Notes under the pieces: generated by a model
Told to the model about the DNA's origin: nothing
Seen by the model: only the letters and a program-made list of their open reading frames with translations
Databases searched by the model: none
Assembly: GCA_021613535.1 (NCBI GenBank)
Contig: CP075493.1
Span: 434,001-498,000, forward strand
DNA length: 64,000 nt
Source: Adineta vaga
Taxonomy: Eukaryota > Rotifera
Direction of reading: 5' to 3'
In this document: positions 22,518-35,900 of the stretch, piece by piece
How the letters are laid out: each line of letters begins with the position of its first letter
Position numbering within the stretch: position 1 is the stretch's first letter
Position numbers and translations under genes: made by a program

Positions 22518-23742
22518 GAGTGGCAAGCAATCTAAAAGCGTATGATCTTATTATTAAAAGTTGATTAGATATTCTCCTTGGTGATAGGGTTCAGTTCAGT
22601 GTATTTATCAGCTATTTTTCATAAGTCTTCAAACTATCGATAAAGTTTCTGAGCGAATAGAATTAGATGACTTTCATCCTAATATGATACATAATAGCTA
22701 ACAATGAAGCAGTGACAAAATTAGTTTACAGTAACGTAAGTTTGTATATTAGAAAACTTCTAAGTAATCTGCCTGCATACAGGTATGCTTATACAATAGA
22801 AAAACAAACAGCAAGAAAACGAAAGAAAACGATTCGACAGCGTCTATTTATATTTAAGGACGTGATAGCCACGCTTCATTGACGACTGGCATGTTTATGT
22901 TCAGTGTTTATTTATAAGAGCGTAGAGGCTCTGCTTCTTTAGATTTCCTATCATCCGTTCTGTTCTGTAATTCTTGCTTGGACTTGGATAATATATACCT
23001 CACTATAGCCATTTCAAGTGGCAGCTTCTGAGATTCTGATGTATCACTTTCCGAATCTGGGTACCTTATTCGTGTGAGACTTCGAGTATACAATATATAT
23101 ATTGAGAGTTGCCAGATCAAACATTTGTAAACCGAAAGTTCTTTTGCCTGAATTCAGAAAAACCGGAGAAGCACTACAAAATTCGGAGCGGATTCTGGAA
23201 GACAATTTTCTAACCTTCCAGTGCTTAAATCGAGTTTCTGTTAATAAAACTACAGATTCTAATTTGTTGTCATCTTTTGCTTATACATATTTCATCAGAA
23301 GGAAACAGAAAGTATGTCAAATACTCCACTGGAAATGATTACTCTTAAGAAGATACACAATTAATGCAAGAAAAGCAATTGAAAATCAATTTATGTGAGG
23401 TGCAGCTAAAGCGAAGTTTGAGCATCTCTGATTTTTCTCTGAAATCAGCGCAGTTAGATGCAGTTTTTCATGCTGATCACGAATATGGAATTATATTTGT
23501 ATTTTGATCAATGTTTCATCGATAAAAGTACAAAATACGGACAATCCAAGCCCCCAAATATCCTCATTTTTCTAAAACTTTTCTAAAATTTATATCCTCT
23601 CTGGGTTCAACTCTTCACTTTTTATTCTCGCTGGCATGCTAATCGAATTTCTCATGTTTCAATGGTTCTGTGTGTGTATTCTAGAACTAGATTTCATGTT
23701 GTATGAGAGTAAGGGTTTTCACCCTCACCCAAACATCGCTTT
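22518..23742. other. 5' flank of SRPBCC copy 3; no other gene seen
   Basis: The first 200 bp share short blocks with the 5' flank of copy 1, such as GCTAACAAT. The remainder has unsupported short frames. Confidence 0.35.
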
Positions 23743-24427
23743 TATACAAGACCACCATTTCTTGTAAATCCATCTAGTTTTTTTGTTATACTAGATGTGA
23801 ACTTCGATTACACAACATTAGAAATGTTTCTTGACAGATTACAAAAGTACGGCTCGCTTTTTCTTATTTTATTTTTCATTTCTTGAAAGCAGCTATATCA
23901 TGGCCCGAGGATCCCCGTTTTCAACCATTCTCGATGATATTTCGGAGTTTTTGAGCCTCATAAGCCTTCTAAGAAATAAAACAATTATGAGTCTGAAATC
24001 AGCGCAAAATTCCGCGTCGAATGGTATAACTTTGGTACGGATTCGAAACCTTTCATTTTTTGGTAATTTTCTTGTACTACTTGAGGGTTATTCTTCACAA
24101 ACTAAGATTAAAAATGAAAGTTTTCGAATCCGTACCAAAGTTATACCATTCGACGCGGAATTTTGCGCTGATTTCAGACTCATAATTGTTTTATTTCTTA
24201 GAAGGCTTATGAGGCTCAAAAACTCCGAAATATCATCGAGAATGGTTGAAAACGGGGATCCTCGGGCCATGATATAGCTGCTTTCAAGAAATGAAAAATA
24301 AAATAAGAAAAAGCGAGCCGTACTTTTGTAATCTGTCAAGAAACATTTCTAATGTTGTGTAATCGAAGTTCACATCTAGTATAACAAAAAAACTAGATGG
24401 ATTTACAAGAAATGGTGGTCTTGTATA
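23743..24427. repeat. Fold-back element (685 bp)
   Basis: Arms at 23743-24058 and 24109-24427 are near-identical inverted repeats with a spacer of about 50 bp. The outer ends are ATACAAGACCACCATTTC and its complement. Mirrored open frames on the two strands are products of the palindrome, not genes. Confidence 0.75.
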
Positions 24428-24517
24428 ATTTAGTATGTACAGAAAGATGAGGATGGCAATAATGCACACCAGAAATCAAATTCGATACTCCAATTTAAAT
24501 CAAGACGTTCTTTATCT

Positions 24518-24948
24518 ATGATAATTCGGCATGTACAATCGGATGGAAATTGTTATTTTAGAGGTTTAAGCGATCAAATGTCTGGTTCACAGGCTAGACA
24601 TATTGTTCTACGTGCACTCATTGTTGAATTTATAAATAAGAATCCTCAAAAATTTCAAAATTCTATTGATTATCAATACTATCACTCATGGGAAGATTTT
24701 ATTTGTAAAATGCGTGAAAATGGAATATTTATTGATGGTATCGTAATAGTAACTTCTGGAATGTTCTTACAACGACCCATTATTATTCATCAAAATCAAG
24801 AACGTCCATTCTTACTGAAATACTCATCTTTGATTTCAAATGACAATTAAATACATCTTACTTATGATTGTAAAAAACTTCATTATAACAGTTTGTGGTC
24901 ATTTGACGGGAAAAGACTTGAAACTGATGAATCAGAATGTGGATTTGC
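24518..24948 (+). pseudogene. OTU-domain cysteine protease (deubiquitinase) relic
   Basis: HVQSDGNCYFRGLSDQMSG near the start is the OTU catalytic Asp/Cys block (DGNCxF). The C-terminal His block, HLTYDCKKLHYNSLW, lies at about 24854-24895 but in another frame, after a stop at 24848. A single frameshift therefore separates the two halves. OTU proteins cleave ubiquitin chains. The N-terminus expected before DGNC is minimal, so the copy is also truncated. The fold-back element ends 90 bp upstream and may mark the break. Confidence 0.7.
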
Positions 24949-25845
24949 TTAAATATAATGTAATAAATCAATTATATCAAAGAGGAGTAGTCTAGTTAAG
25001 TTTCCATGTCATTAGCTAGAAAAATATGATTGCCAGTTCGAGAGAGCTTTCGAGTACAGAATGTTTCTGCGTTGAAAGACATGGATTTTCACTAAATTTA
25101 TCCAAGGGAAAAGTTTTACAATGGATTATTATAGAACCGTTTTTTTAAGCTGGATATGATTACTATTATTAATGATCATGCAGAAGAGAGAATTACTCTC
25201 TTCATTTTGAATATGTATTGATCAGAGGTGATGGAATCGATACAAAATTAAATTGTGTATTCAGTAGTGGTGGTTTTGTTCAACGAAAAAGCTGTGGAGA
25301 GAATTGCAGACGAATCTTTTTTTCTCTATCAATATATGTGCATCAATCAAAGAGAATAAAGAACAGAGAAATTCTCTCTTGAGTTTCTTTTCCTATTGAA
25401 GAGAGGTGATGAAATCGTTAAAAAATTGAATTTTGTATCAATGGAGTGTGTTTTCTATATTTGCTATTGCGTTTCATGAAATAGGGATGATATTTTAGCT
25501 TGTTATTGATCCGTTTAGTTTGATCCATGATGAATAAAAAAGAAGAATGAATCAACAAAGTTTTTTTCTTTTGCTTTTAGATTTTTTTCTACCGGATTTA
25601 TTGTTCAGTCTCAAACTATTTTGTCTGATCAAACTACGAAAGACTTTTACCACGAATGTTTTTTTCTCAAAAATCTAATTAACTGAATGTTGATCACTGT
25701 GTATTTATTACCGATATGGTCAACTGAATCGATGTGTTCTTATTGTGAATGTTCAAGGATTAGTCTTTATTTTTTATATCGACCAAATTAATTCAAATGA
25801 TAATATTCACAAAATTTCTTTTGCATAGAAAAAGAATCACATTTA
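24949..25845. other. Intergenic, nothing recognised
   Basis: AT-rich, with two similar purine-rich segments (GAGAGAATTACTCTCTTC near 25190 and GAGAAATTCTCTCTTG near 25365) followed by related AGGTGATG-containing sequence. This suggests an old local duplication. No gene. Confidence 0.4.
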
Positions 25846-25908
25846 TCACCAAAATGTTGCCGTCGAAAACGACAAAATCCGTTCACGTCGAATTTCTGTA
25901 CAATCTTC

Positions 25909-27459
25909 TAGGGATGGGCGGTGTCGAATAACGGAGCACCGATGAACACCGACTGTGTGCTCAGTGCACGCTGATAGTCCACCGTCAGTATTACACTGGT
26001 TCTTGGCGATCACTGACACCGATGGCACTGAAACACCGACCCTCTTTGAACACTTGCCTAGTGATGGACTGGTACGCTCGGTTCACTGACATCTTATCAT
26101 TGCTTATTGCATTTCACAGTAAGATATGGTTAGGATGGATAAAAAATACTCAGAGGTTGGTTATATACACTTTTCAATATAAATCAAAGTTTTAGTATCA
26201 ATAATACAATGAAAAAAAGATGGTGTTACAAAAAATAGGGTATTAGTATTTTATGCTATCACCACAGTCACCCAACTTTGTAAGATCGGATGTTGGTTAT
26301 CCCCACTAACACCCACAACTCAGAGGGTTATGCGCACAAACACCCACTATCACTCACTTTTCCCAACTCATAAGGAAGAAAAACATGAAATACATATGAA
26401 AAAATGAAGGTCCTCAACACTATCACCCAATATCTTCCTTGCCATCAAGACAACCACTGTTGTGAGTCCCCACTAACACCCACAGAATATGAAGAACTAT
26501 CTTTTGATGTACGGTTCAAGTCCTTTTATGAACACGATTATTCTGAAAAAGCGTCAAAATACAAATGCATATTCTCACCGACTTGCGAAAAAACGAAAAC
26601 AGGAAAAAAATTTTCACCACCACTTTGACAGCTAATTGCAGGAGTTGAAGTAAAATATATGTTTTTTGAATTAAAATGAGCACCATTCTACGGAAGAATT
26701 GAGGGACTTTTATTGGCATGTAATGGCGTATTTGTTCTTATTGCAAGTCACTGAGAATATGCATTTGTATTGTGACGCTTTTTCAGATTAATCGTCTTTA
26801 TAAAAGGACTTGAATCGTATATCAAAAGATAGATGTTGACATTCTGTGGGTGTTAGTGGGGACTCACAACAGTGGTTGTCTTGATGGCAAGGAAGATATT
26901 GGGTGATAGTGTTGAGGACCTTCATTTTTTCATATGCATTTCATGTTTTTCTTCCTTATGAGTTGGGAAAAGTGAGTGATAGTGGGTGTTTGTGCGCATA
27001 ACCCTCTGAGTTGTGGGTGTTAGTGGGGATAACCAACATCCGATCTTACAAAGTTGGGTGACTGTGGTGATAGCATAAAATACTAATATCCCAAAAAATA
27101 CAGTAAATACATTCAATAAACTGTCCCATAGCCTTAGTCTATCGATTAATAAAATATTCCAACGTATTCTAATATTCTATCTGAAAGATGTCATGAAGTT
27201 CCACTCATGAACAATACATAAAAAGCATCAGTATTAAGGTGTCAGTGAAATCAGTGCGTTTGATATCATCAGTGAACCGAGGGTATCCGTGCATCACTGA
27301 GTCAGTGTTGAAAAACGATCAGTGTTCCAGTAACATTGGTGTCAGTAAACACCGAGAATCAGTGCGACACCGACGGTGTCCTGATGGCGTGCATTCAACT
27401 CTAGTATCGGTGCAACTGTATCAGTTTTTCAGTATTGTCGCTGACAACGCACATCCCTA
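25909..27459. mobile_element. hAT-like non-autonomous element (1.55 kb)
   Basis: The left end TAGGGATGGGCGGTGTC and the complement of the right end, TAGGGATGTGCGTTGTC, form a 17-bp TIR. The perfect 8-bp duplication CAATCTTC flanks it (25901-25908 and 27460-27467). Subterminal regions are dense in CAGTG/CACTG and CACCGA motifs, which could be transposase sites. No transposase frame is seen. The interior is a second inverted repeat (26229-27099). Confidence 0.85.
26229..27099. repeat. Inverted repeat nested in the hAT-like element
   Basis: Arms of roughly 390 and 360 bp (26229-26620, 26743-27099) match as inverted copies with small indels, rich in CACCCAC/GTGGGTG-type motifs (CCCCACTAACACCCACA). 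It may be a separate fold-back that inserted into the hAT, or the hAT's own core. Confidence 0.65.
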
Positions 27460-29080
27460 CAATCTTCTATACGAGTAGAGAGAAATGCATTCATATTAAA
27501 TTCTTTTGGGTATAATATATTAAAACCACGTCGTTGATATTTAAGAACACGTGTTACTCCTCTCATGTATTGAGATGGTGATGTTGGCATAGCATAACAG
27601 GTTGTATGATCTGTATTTAATGCTTGTAAACAAGCAAATGAAATGATCACTTCTTTCGAATTGAACGCTGCTGCACAGACATCGAGATCAAATGAATGAA
27701 AAATTTGCGAAATACTTATCATATCATTTGATGGTCGAATGAGTTGCATGATGACTGATGGTGAAAAACTTTTGTTTTGAAAAATATCCTTGATTGTTGA
27801 TTTTTCAAATAATTCAAATTGTACTAATCGGTTAGACAATAAGGTTTTTCCTTTTACAAAATATTTATTTTGCAACCGATTCTCTAGTAGATTCTACAAA
27901 ATATAAAAAGGAAATTGTTTTTAATCTGATTCCTGATAATTGCTTGTTTCTTTTTTTCCCTTATAAAATTTTCATATGAATGCTGTCCTAATCTAGAGGA
28001 AATTATTCATTTGTTTTTCTAATTTTGATCCATTCTTTTAATAGCTTTCTAAGGAAATATCTCATCATTATTTAGTTCTCCTTATCCACCAATTCCTTTC
28101 AGATATATATTTTTTTCCTATTATTCTTTTATGAAAATCTTGAGAAATTCTGAACTTTATTTCAATCGTAAGTCTCTGAAAGGATTGTCTGAATTCGATT
28201 TTGTTGTGGTATTAATATTAAAGTATTTCTGGGAATGAAAAAAGTAATACCCATCAACTATTAATAAGAGATAATGATTATACGATACAGACGAAATACA
28301 TAAACGAAAAGAAAAATTGCTTACTACAGCTTCTTTAAATAATTTCGGATCACTTTTCAGAAAAAATAAATCGACATCGGATGCTTTTTCTAACGATGTT
28401 TGTTTTAATAATGATAATGTAACTGAACCACCAGCAATTACAAATGAATTCCAATCGATATCATTTTTCCAGATTTCATATTGATATCGAGCATTACAGT
28501 TTTCTCGAAATTCATCGAACTCCATCACAAGTTGTGGTGATACATTATTAGTACCCCATACTGAAAATAATGCATGTTCTTCAACTGTTAATTCTCGTGG
28601 TTCAAGAAGATCTATTTAGAAAGTGAAAGTAATGTTAAGAAATCCAAGAATAATTTTTATACACGCATAACTAAAGATTTCAAGAGCTGGATATGTTGCT
28701 GAGTAATGAAATGGGGTAAATGGCCATAAACGTGAAGACAAGTAAAACGTATTTGTATAAAAGAATTTCAATGATTTTTTGATTACATTTATTTTGAATG
28801 CTCCATATACAAAAGCATTCGATTTATTCGATGATAAAACAACACCAGTCACATCACCCTACATGAAATATGGTGATTTAAAAATAGGAAAGAGTGCATT
28901 TGTTTCATCGACTAATAGCATGTTTGGCTGCTTGTCAAGCAAATTTATCAGATGATAATCAGTGATATCAAGATAATAATACGTTGCAAGTGTGAAATGA
29001 AAAAGATCCATTCCAGTTAATTCCTCGCTAACTTGATTGATTATATCAGTTGGTAAAATAATTTCATTTGATAAATTCAT

Positions 29081-29816
29081 AGTGGAATTTCCAATTAACT
29101 ATATATGAATGGGAGAGGAAAAAAAGATTGTGAAATAAACTGAGAAATTAGCAAACAAAATGAAAATATTATTCAGTTAGATTGAGCGCTTCTTTTGTTG
29201 GATACAACTAAAAGGATTAATTCTTTGGAGAGAGTTTGCATCATATAGAATTGAATGACGTCGTGTCGTAAACAAGTATTCCTTAATTTCGATAATCTGA
29301 TGGAAAGTCATTTAGATATTTTCTCTGATGTTCATCTTATGCAATATAGAAAGATTGAACAATATTTTATAGTTGAAAAGGCTGAATTGATTCCATTAGA
29401 CTAGTGGTTGAAACTTTATCATTCGAATTCTGAATGTAAATGACAATCGAGATCTAATGTCAGTGGTCTCTAATATTCATCAAAGAACGATTTTCATGGT
29501 TTTTTTATATTTTCATTTGCAACAGATGTTAAATTTAAATAGAAAAAGAATTCATGTAAAACCATTTACTTTCAGTTTTCTTAGATATGTAGTTCATAAT
29601 GAGGAAATTTGATTCCTCTTGATCCACTTGTGCGCGTAATCTTATCATTATTGACCCTAATTAGAGATTATATTGACCAACGGAATAAAAAATACGTTTC
29701 AGTGAAAGGTATCGATGCAATTTTTAATAATTGCAGACAGTCATGGAAAAAAGATGATTTCATATATATCAAATTTATCGTATATATTGAATATTAAATC
29801 TGTTCCTGGTTTGAAA
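29081..29816. other. Intergenic with short decayed frames
   Basis: Stretches of possible former coding sequence (for example near 29290-29400) contain stops, and no family was recognised. Confidence 0.3.
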
Positions 29817-30279
29817 TTCGTGGACAATTATCAAAAGAACTTGTCTTTATTAAATTTGTTTTTTTCCTGAAACTCAATTGTTATTAGAAGATGCAGATTC
29901 AGTTTTATTTTTAATTGATACGAATTCAATTCGATGTTTTACATGACTTCAAATAATTAATCAAATCGAAGAAATCCTGTTTTTTCTTAGAAATACTTAT
30001 TCGCAATTGAATCGATTTGGAAATATAACAGTTTGTTCTGCTATGGCTTGTTTGAAGACTGACCGGAAATTTCCAACTGAAAAAGATTTAATGTCCAATA
30101 TTGAATCATACAATCGAAAATTGAATCGATTATCTTATGAAATGAGTTTTAAAATATTAAATTTACCGATTAATATTCATCACATTGCTCATGATAAAAT
30201 TCATATAGATTTACGTTACCAACATCGTATTTTTAATTCTATTATTGGTCATTTTAATGGTATAATTGAACGAACTTGA
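29817..30279 (+). pseudogene. Degraded hypothetical gene, SGNH-like block
   Basis: In shifting frames one can read RGQLSKELVFIKFVFF, then FPETQLLLEDADSVLFLI, DTNSIRCF and an in-frame TGA (near 29943). The same frame continues to GNITVCSAMACLKTDRKFPT and ends FNGIIERT at 30279. The order (RGQL, FIKF, DSxxFLIxTNSxR, PCLKTxRxFPT) reminds me of an uncharacterised bdelloid protein family with an SGNH-like GTNS motif; here the Gly is Asp. One frameshift and one stop make it a pseudogene. Confidence 0.35.
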
Positions 30280-32988
30280 TGATGTAAAACAACGGATAAC
30301 AAAAGATTATGCAAATATTATAATAGAAATCGAAAATGATGATCGTGATAAACTATACGAAGTGAAATAAATTTCTTTTAGTTTAGTTATCTATCTCATT
30401 TGTTTCAGAATAAAATATATAAATAATTGTATTTTTTTATGTAAGATGGTTCGAACTAGATGGATCGGATAGTGCTGCATTATTTGTTGATCTTCCTGCA
30501 CTGGAATCAAACCGTGTCAAATGTGTAATGAATAATAAATAAAATATATTCTCATGCACCTTCCGATATTCGAATTTGATCTAGTTTTGTGAAACACGAT
30601 CTGCAAGAGTGTTGAAGTGTTTGAAGGTAGAAATTTAGACCACCCCCTACAGACATGACAGACAGAAAAATAGAAAAAACATCACAGATCGTTACACACT
30701 CGCAAAAATGGCATTACAGACCGTTATCAACTCCCAAAAATACGAATACAGACCATGACAGAATGCCCAAAATAGCATCACTGGCCGTAACAAATCCGCG
30801 TTAATATAAGATCGCATGTATCAGCCGTGCCGAAGGAAAACATATGAGAACATATGCCAATAATTTGCCCCCTCGTTACCTCCTTCCCCCTTTCCGTACT
30901 TATTTTTATACTAAATCTAAAGAAGAAAACCATTCAATCGTGTATTGAAGACTTCAAAAGGTTTTATCAGAAATCGTAACAGATGTTGGACTTATAAGGT
31001 GTTCAGCATAATCGTGTTTCATACTTTTAATTCTGCTAAGGATTGCGTTAAGAGCTTTTTCTAGCTTATAACATCAGTGGCGCAATCAGGAATTTTCGAG
31101 CAATGGGCAAAAGCTGCTTGAGGCTCAAAATTTCAGTAGGCGAAGCTTGCGCAAAACGTCTTTTTCACAAGATTCTGCTGGGAAAAAACGATTCTCAAAA
31201 ATGTTGAATGGGCAATCGCCTATTCGCCTCCCCCTTGTAATGCTTGACTTTAGCTTCGGTAAGGCAATGGTGTGTAGATAAATGAATATTAGTAATCAAT
31301 CGATATGTGTGTAGCAATCAAATAAGATCAGAACAAGAACACGAACATTAAGACTAGATCTCTAACGAACTAAAACTAAACTAAACTAAACTTCTGCGCA
31401 TAGACAGACGTATATATATATCAGACACACGTCTATGAATATAATGAGAAAACGCGTGAAGACGCTAAATAAGAGAGAACAACACACAAGCAACACGAAA
31501 CAAGAGGAGTGACATGAACAATGGCATTGGATGCCGTTACACCCCACCCTGGTTGTATCACTGTACGACGTTAAATTTTAGTGAATCGTTCGACCAATAT
31601 GAGGAGTTATAGAATTTATTTTCATTTTTCTTGCTCCGCACGTGATGGCAACTCATTTCTTTTTTCTGGGGGATATTCATTTTCTTTTTGGAAGTTCACA
31701 GATAAAGTTACTATGTTCTGATGGTACTTACAGAGAATGAATTTAGCTATTAACTAAGACTTGAATTTGATGATCTTCAGATACAAAACAGTCTAAAAAA
31801 TTATTGATAATCATCAGCAATCATTGACAATCATTGACAATCAAAGCAATCAAATTTTCAGCTTTTTCCCCCTTGGGAGTTCCTGATCATGTCTATAGAT
31901 CAGATTTCTGAATAAGGAGTCTTTTAATATGTCATTGAGGTCTGTAAGATGGTTTTCACCCTGTCGGTCACGCCTTTGGGGGGGGGACGTTGTGTGGGTC
32001 CAAGTTTCTACTCTTAAACACTCTTTTTCAGATCGTGTTTCACAAAAAACGTAAGAAAAAGGAAAATGCTCTGTATCGACATATTGGGTTCACTGGCACA
32101 AAGAAGGTTAACATAGTCCTCTTCTTCACAAGCTGTGAATATTGAATTCCAGATGATTATTCTCGGCGAAGAAACAGTAAGGGAAAGAAAACAAACCACT
32201 GACCTATATTTATATACATATCCAGTAGAATGGGCAGTTACCAAAAAAAAAGAAAGACATAGATACACTTACTAAAAATATAAATCGATGTTAGAGCGAT
32301 CTCTAACAACCATACAGAGCTCCTGCCACATGTACATCAGAAGAAACGAAAAAAGGTTGCTCGAGACCTCATTAAAGAACATAGGCGAAAGTGACTGCCA
32401 ATGAAAGCAAACCGTTAGTGAATTCTTCACTACATCTCGCTGAACATTCCTTCATCGCTTTTGTTCTCATAGATAATGGCAAGAAATGCTATTTCGTTTC
32501 TAGTCATACAGTCAAGCGAAAAAAATGAAGTGATAGAAGGTTTTACTGCAGAAATGATGATGTTTTATGATAGAATCCGAATTGTCTCAAAGAATATCAT
32601 ACTCTGTACCTTTCTGAGTTTCACAGTCTATTTCATTTAGCAAAACAAATAGTTTTTGATAGGTGGAAAACGTTGTGAATTTTGCTTAGAATTAGTCCAT
32701 CCCAGGAGGACTATGTTGAAATTCACTAAAAATCTTGAGATCTAAAGGTTTCATAGACTGATTGAAATTCGGCATGAACACACCTTCTCTGAGGTTAGAT
32801 AATAGCATTGACGATATGCTCTGCTGAGCGTTATACTTAACTAATATTTTTTCAAAGTATTTTGATCTTAGTCTGACTCTTGCGACTATTATATTTTGGT
32901 TATATTAATAAACGGTCAAAAAAAGATTATGATTTAAGAAAGTTTATATTCGATTGTCTGGCTGTAGGCCTTGTAACGAGCCGACATC
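30280..32988. other. Intergenic, nothing firmly recognised
   Basis: About 2.7 kb. A G9 run lies at about 31979. A segment ending GATGCCGTTACA near 31551 could be a retroelement LTR end, but this could not be supported. The last few hundred bases are the 3' flank of the minus-strand lyase gene. Confidence 0.3.
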
Positions 32989-35900
32989 TTACGAACAGTC
33001 TTCAGGTGATCGTGATGATACGTGGTAAGAGTAGCGCTTAGAACGAAGCCAGTCGATCGTGGGCTTTAATGATTTGAAGAGACATCCATTTTCGTCTATG
33101 GTAAGAGCTGAGGTCACGCTAGCGATATGCTCATCTAATGGATGTTCACCATCATCCCAGATATATGGGCGATCTTCAGTGATAGGTATATTAATTGTTG
33201 ATCTAATCGCTTCATAAACTGGTCGCGTTTTGTCAGACAGTAATAAACGAGCATCATAGCCACCATTTTCCTGTATTAAGTTGGCACGTAAGTCCAATGC
33301 TTGTACACAAACAAGAAAACATATACTTATATGTTGACTTAGTACGGATATTGATTTTCGCGCAAGACATGCAGCTACGTGTCCCATAGAATTAATATTT
33401 TGATTATATTGTTCGGCATGGGTTGCAAATTTATCAGCTATGGGTGCACCAAGAAAAAGTAAGTACGGCATGATAGAGTTCCCGGTTAGCTGGAGTGCTT
33501 TTACTCCTATGTTAACTTGTCGGGCGCGATTACCCACGAGGCAGCCAGGTAAACCGTTGCTAAATTCAGGAGTAACCATTTGAGCGACCTGTACATCCAA
33601 ATGTTTAGCCATCAAACCTACAGTTTGTCGAAGTCGATCCATAGATACAGCAACATGTTCACCGAGAAAATTGCCACCACCTATATGTGTAATAAAAATA
33701 GGTTAAAACCCGTTCCAGTTGATATATACTACCAGGAAATCTTCGATGAAACATTTGCAGTTAACTTCTTCTAAAATGTAACTATATTTGTGACCTTTGA
33801 CCCCTCTAACAAAGCTGTAGATAGCCATACATTTTTCCTTATAACTTTGGCAAGACTGCGATCAGTCATTCTAATCTTTGAGCTCGGTTGCGATGTTGGT
33901 GAGAGAAAGTAACCGACACAAGTTTGGCGACAATCTGTTTCTATTTTCTAGGGTGTCGTTGAGGGTGTACGTATTCTCTTCTCTGTTACCCAGATTCTTA
34001 CCCTCTACAAAACACAGCGCACTGAGATTTATACAAAGAAGCAAATGTCGACCAGAAGGTCATAGGGGTGGGGCATTTCCGTTTATTTAAGATAAACTTT
34101 AACGGATTGCGTTATCGTTAATAATAACAGTTAACGGATTGAGTAGAAACCGCCAACAGTTAAAACTAACGGTGATATAACCCGCTAATTAACGTCCGTT
34201 GGTTAACTCGCGTGAAATTAAATGGTCCGCACCTAATTAGAAAGAATTACTGACAAAATCTCGAAAATTAAAATCTCGAAAGCAAAAATCTCGAAAATAA
34301 AATCTCGAAAACGAAAATCTCGAAAAGCTATGATCTCGAAGGATAAAATCTCGAAACCGAGAATCTCGAAAATGCAAAATCTCGAAAATATAAAATCTCG
34401 AATAGAAATCTCGAAAAAAATCTAAATACATTGTCGAAAATTAAATTGAAAAAAGATGTAAAATTGAACTCATACAGCTATTTCGACAGTTTGTTAGGAT
34501 ATCCTATTATTTTCGCAACAATACATATGTGTTAAGTATGTTTGATTATTATTAAATCATTTTCTTTCATTCATCAAGTCTCACGCTCTTCGATATCATA
34601 TTAGCGATATCTAACATTCGTTATCTTCGTCTAGGGTTTCGATCTTTGTTTACAATAGATATCTTCTATATTTCTTTCATTTCATCGAGTCCTCAATTCT
34701 TTGTTCACTTGTGATATATTTAATTTTCTTTCGCTGTTCTTGTATTCGTACTGCACAGTTAGCACGAGTTATTCGTGCTCGTCCGTCTCGTTCGAACCCT
34801 ATATAAACACAATTCGTGTTTTCTCTTTTATTATCTTTCCATTTATTATCTTCTAATCATGTCGTCGACTAATTCAAACACATCGTCTACTATTACATTT
34901 ATTACAAGTAACAAGAAAAAACGTCTTCTTGTCATTGATGGTTTTATTTTTCAGCAGAACAAATCGAGTGAAAAGGTTACCTATTGGATATGCCAGGAAA
35001 AGCTGTGCAACATGGGTGTTCATCTTACTAACAACGATGTGTTTATTAAATTCACAAAATCTAATCATACACATATGCCTACACCAGAAAAATTGGAAAT
35101 TCGGAAAATGTTATTAAACGTGAAAAATCGTATTAAACGTGAAACGACTACAGTCGGTAAGATTTACACTGAAGAACTTTCTCGAACCAGTTTGACCACT
35201 ACTGCACTTGGTATGGCAAATACCACTAAACAAGCCTGTATGTAAAATATTCGTTCGTCATAAAAAGCAAACTATTTTGTTTTAGATCATGGTTTACATC
35301 AAATTCGTCGTCAGGATACACCTAGTCTTCCATCTTCGATGGATTTTGATATTCCATTACAATATAAAAAGACGACTGATGGCCAACGTTATCTACTTGC
35401 TGATAAAGTTCAACGTATTGATGGAGATGTCGACAAACGAATTATAGTTTATGCAACTGACGAACAGCTCCGTACTCTTTTTACATCATCACATATAATG
35501 ATGGATGGTACATTCGATAGCTGTCCACCACATTTTGATCAAATATATTCTATTCACTGTCTTAAAAATAACCAAAGTAAATTACTTCTTTCTATAAAAT
35601 AATTTTTATCTGATTTATTTAAACAGGTTATCTTTGTGCTATTGCTATTCTTTGTGGTCGATCTTATGTGATTTATAAAGAATTGTTTTCAATTCTCACT
35701 CATCATGCTCGTCGTCTTCAACTAATATTTCATCCTAAAATGATCACAACTGATTTTGAATCAGCAATGATTAAAACAATAGCTGATGACGTATGTTTTG
35801 TCTTATCTTCTCATTAGGTTATGTCTCTTTCGTCTTTAGTTTCCTAACGCACGACACGTCGGATGTTATTTCCATTTTACAAATTCAATTATCAAACGAA

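Larger units (their letters stand above)
25846..29080 (-). pseudogene. Nucleotidyltransferase-like gene split by a hAT insertion
   Basis: Reading leftwards, the N-terminal part (29080-28859, from MNLSNEIILPTDIINQ) is followed by an in-frame TAG, then sequence to about 28670 with an ankyrin-like segment. A likely intron of about 55 bp ends CTAAATAG at 28618. The next exon (to about 28160) holds VIAGGSVTLSLL followed by ASDVDLFFL, the GGS...DxD signature of nucleotidyltransferase folds. The following exon (from about 27895) has FHSFDLDVCAAAF and KYQRRGFNI. It is interrupted at the 8-bp duplication CAATCTTC and continues at 25908-25846 to its stop. A similar architecture is known in uncharacterised fungal and protist proteins. 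Both the insertion and the TAG argue that it is dead. Confidence 0.6.

Noticed and set aside
23831-24339. Pair of long, identical open frames on opposite strands
   Set aside because: They are mirror images created by the palindromic arms of the fold-back at 23743-24427; no family motif.
27239-27478. Open frame within CAGTG-rich sequence
   Set aside because: It lies in the subterminal repeats of the hAT-like element; its composition reflects repeats, not a protein.
31260-31560. Possible LTR ending GTTACA
   Set aside because: No partner LTR or retroelement coding sequence nearby; boundary evidence is too weak.
34237-34431. Low-complexity frame with repeated FRDF motif
   Set aside because: It is a translation of the MULE TIR sub-repeats on the opposite strand.
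34251-34435. Regularly spaced short repeats resembling a CRISPR array
   Set aside because: The repeats are only about 10 bp, the spacers are A-rich and variable in length, and the array is mirrored at the other end of a transposon; the genome is eukaryotic.
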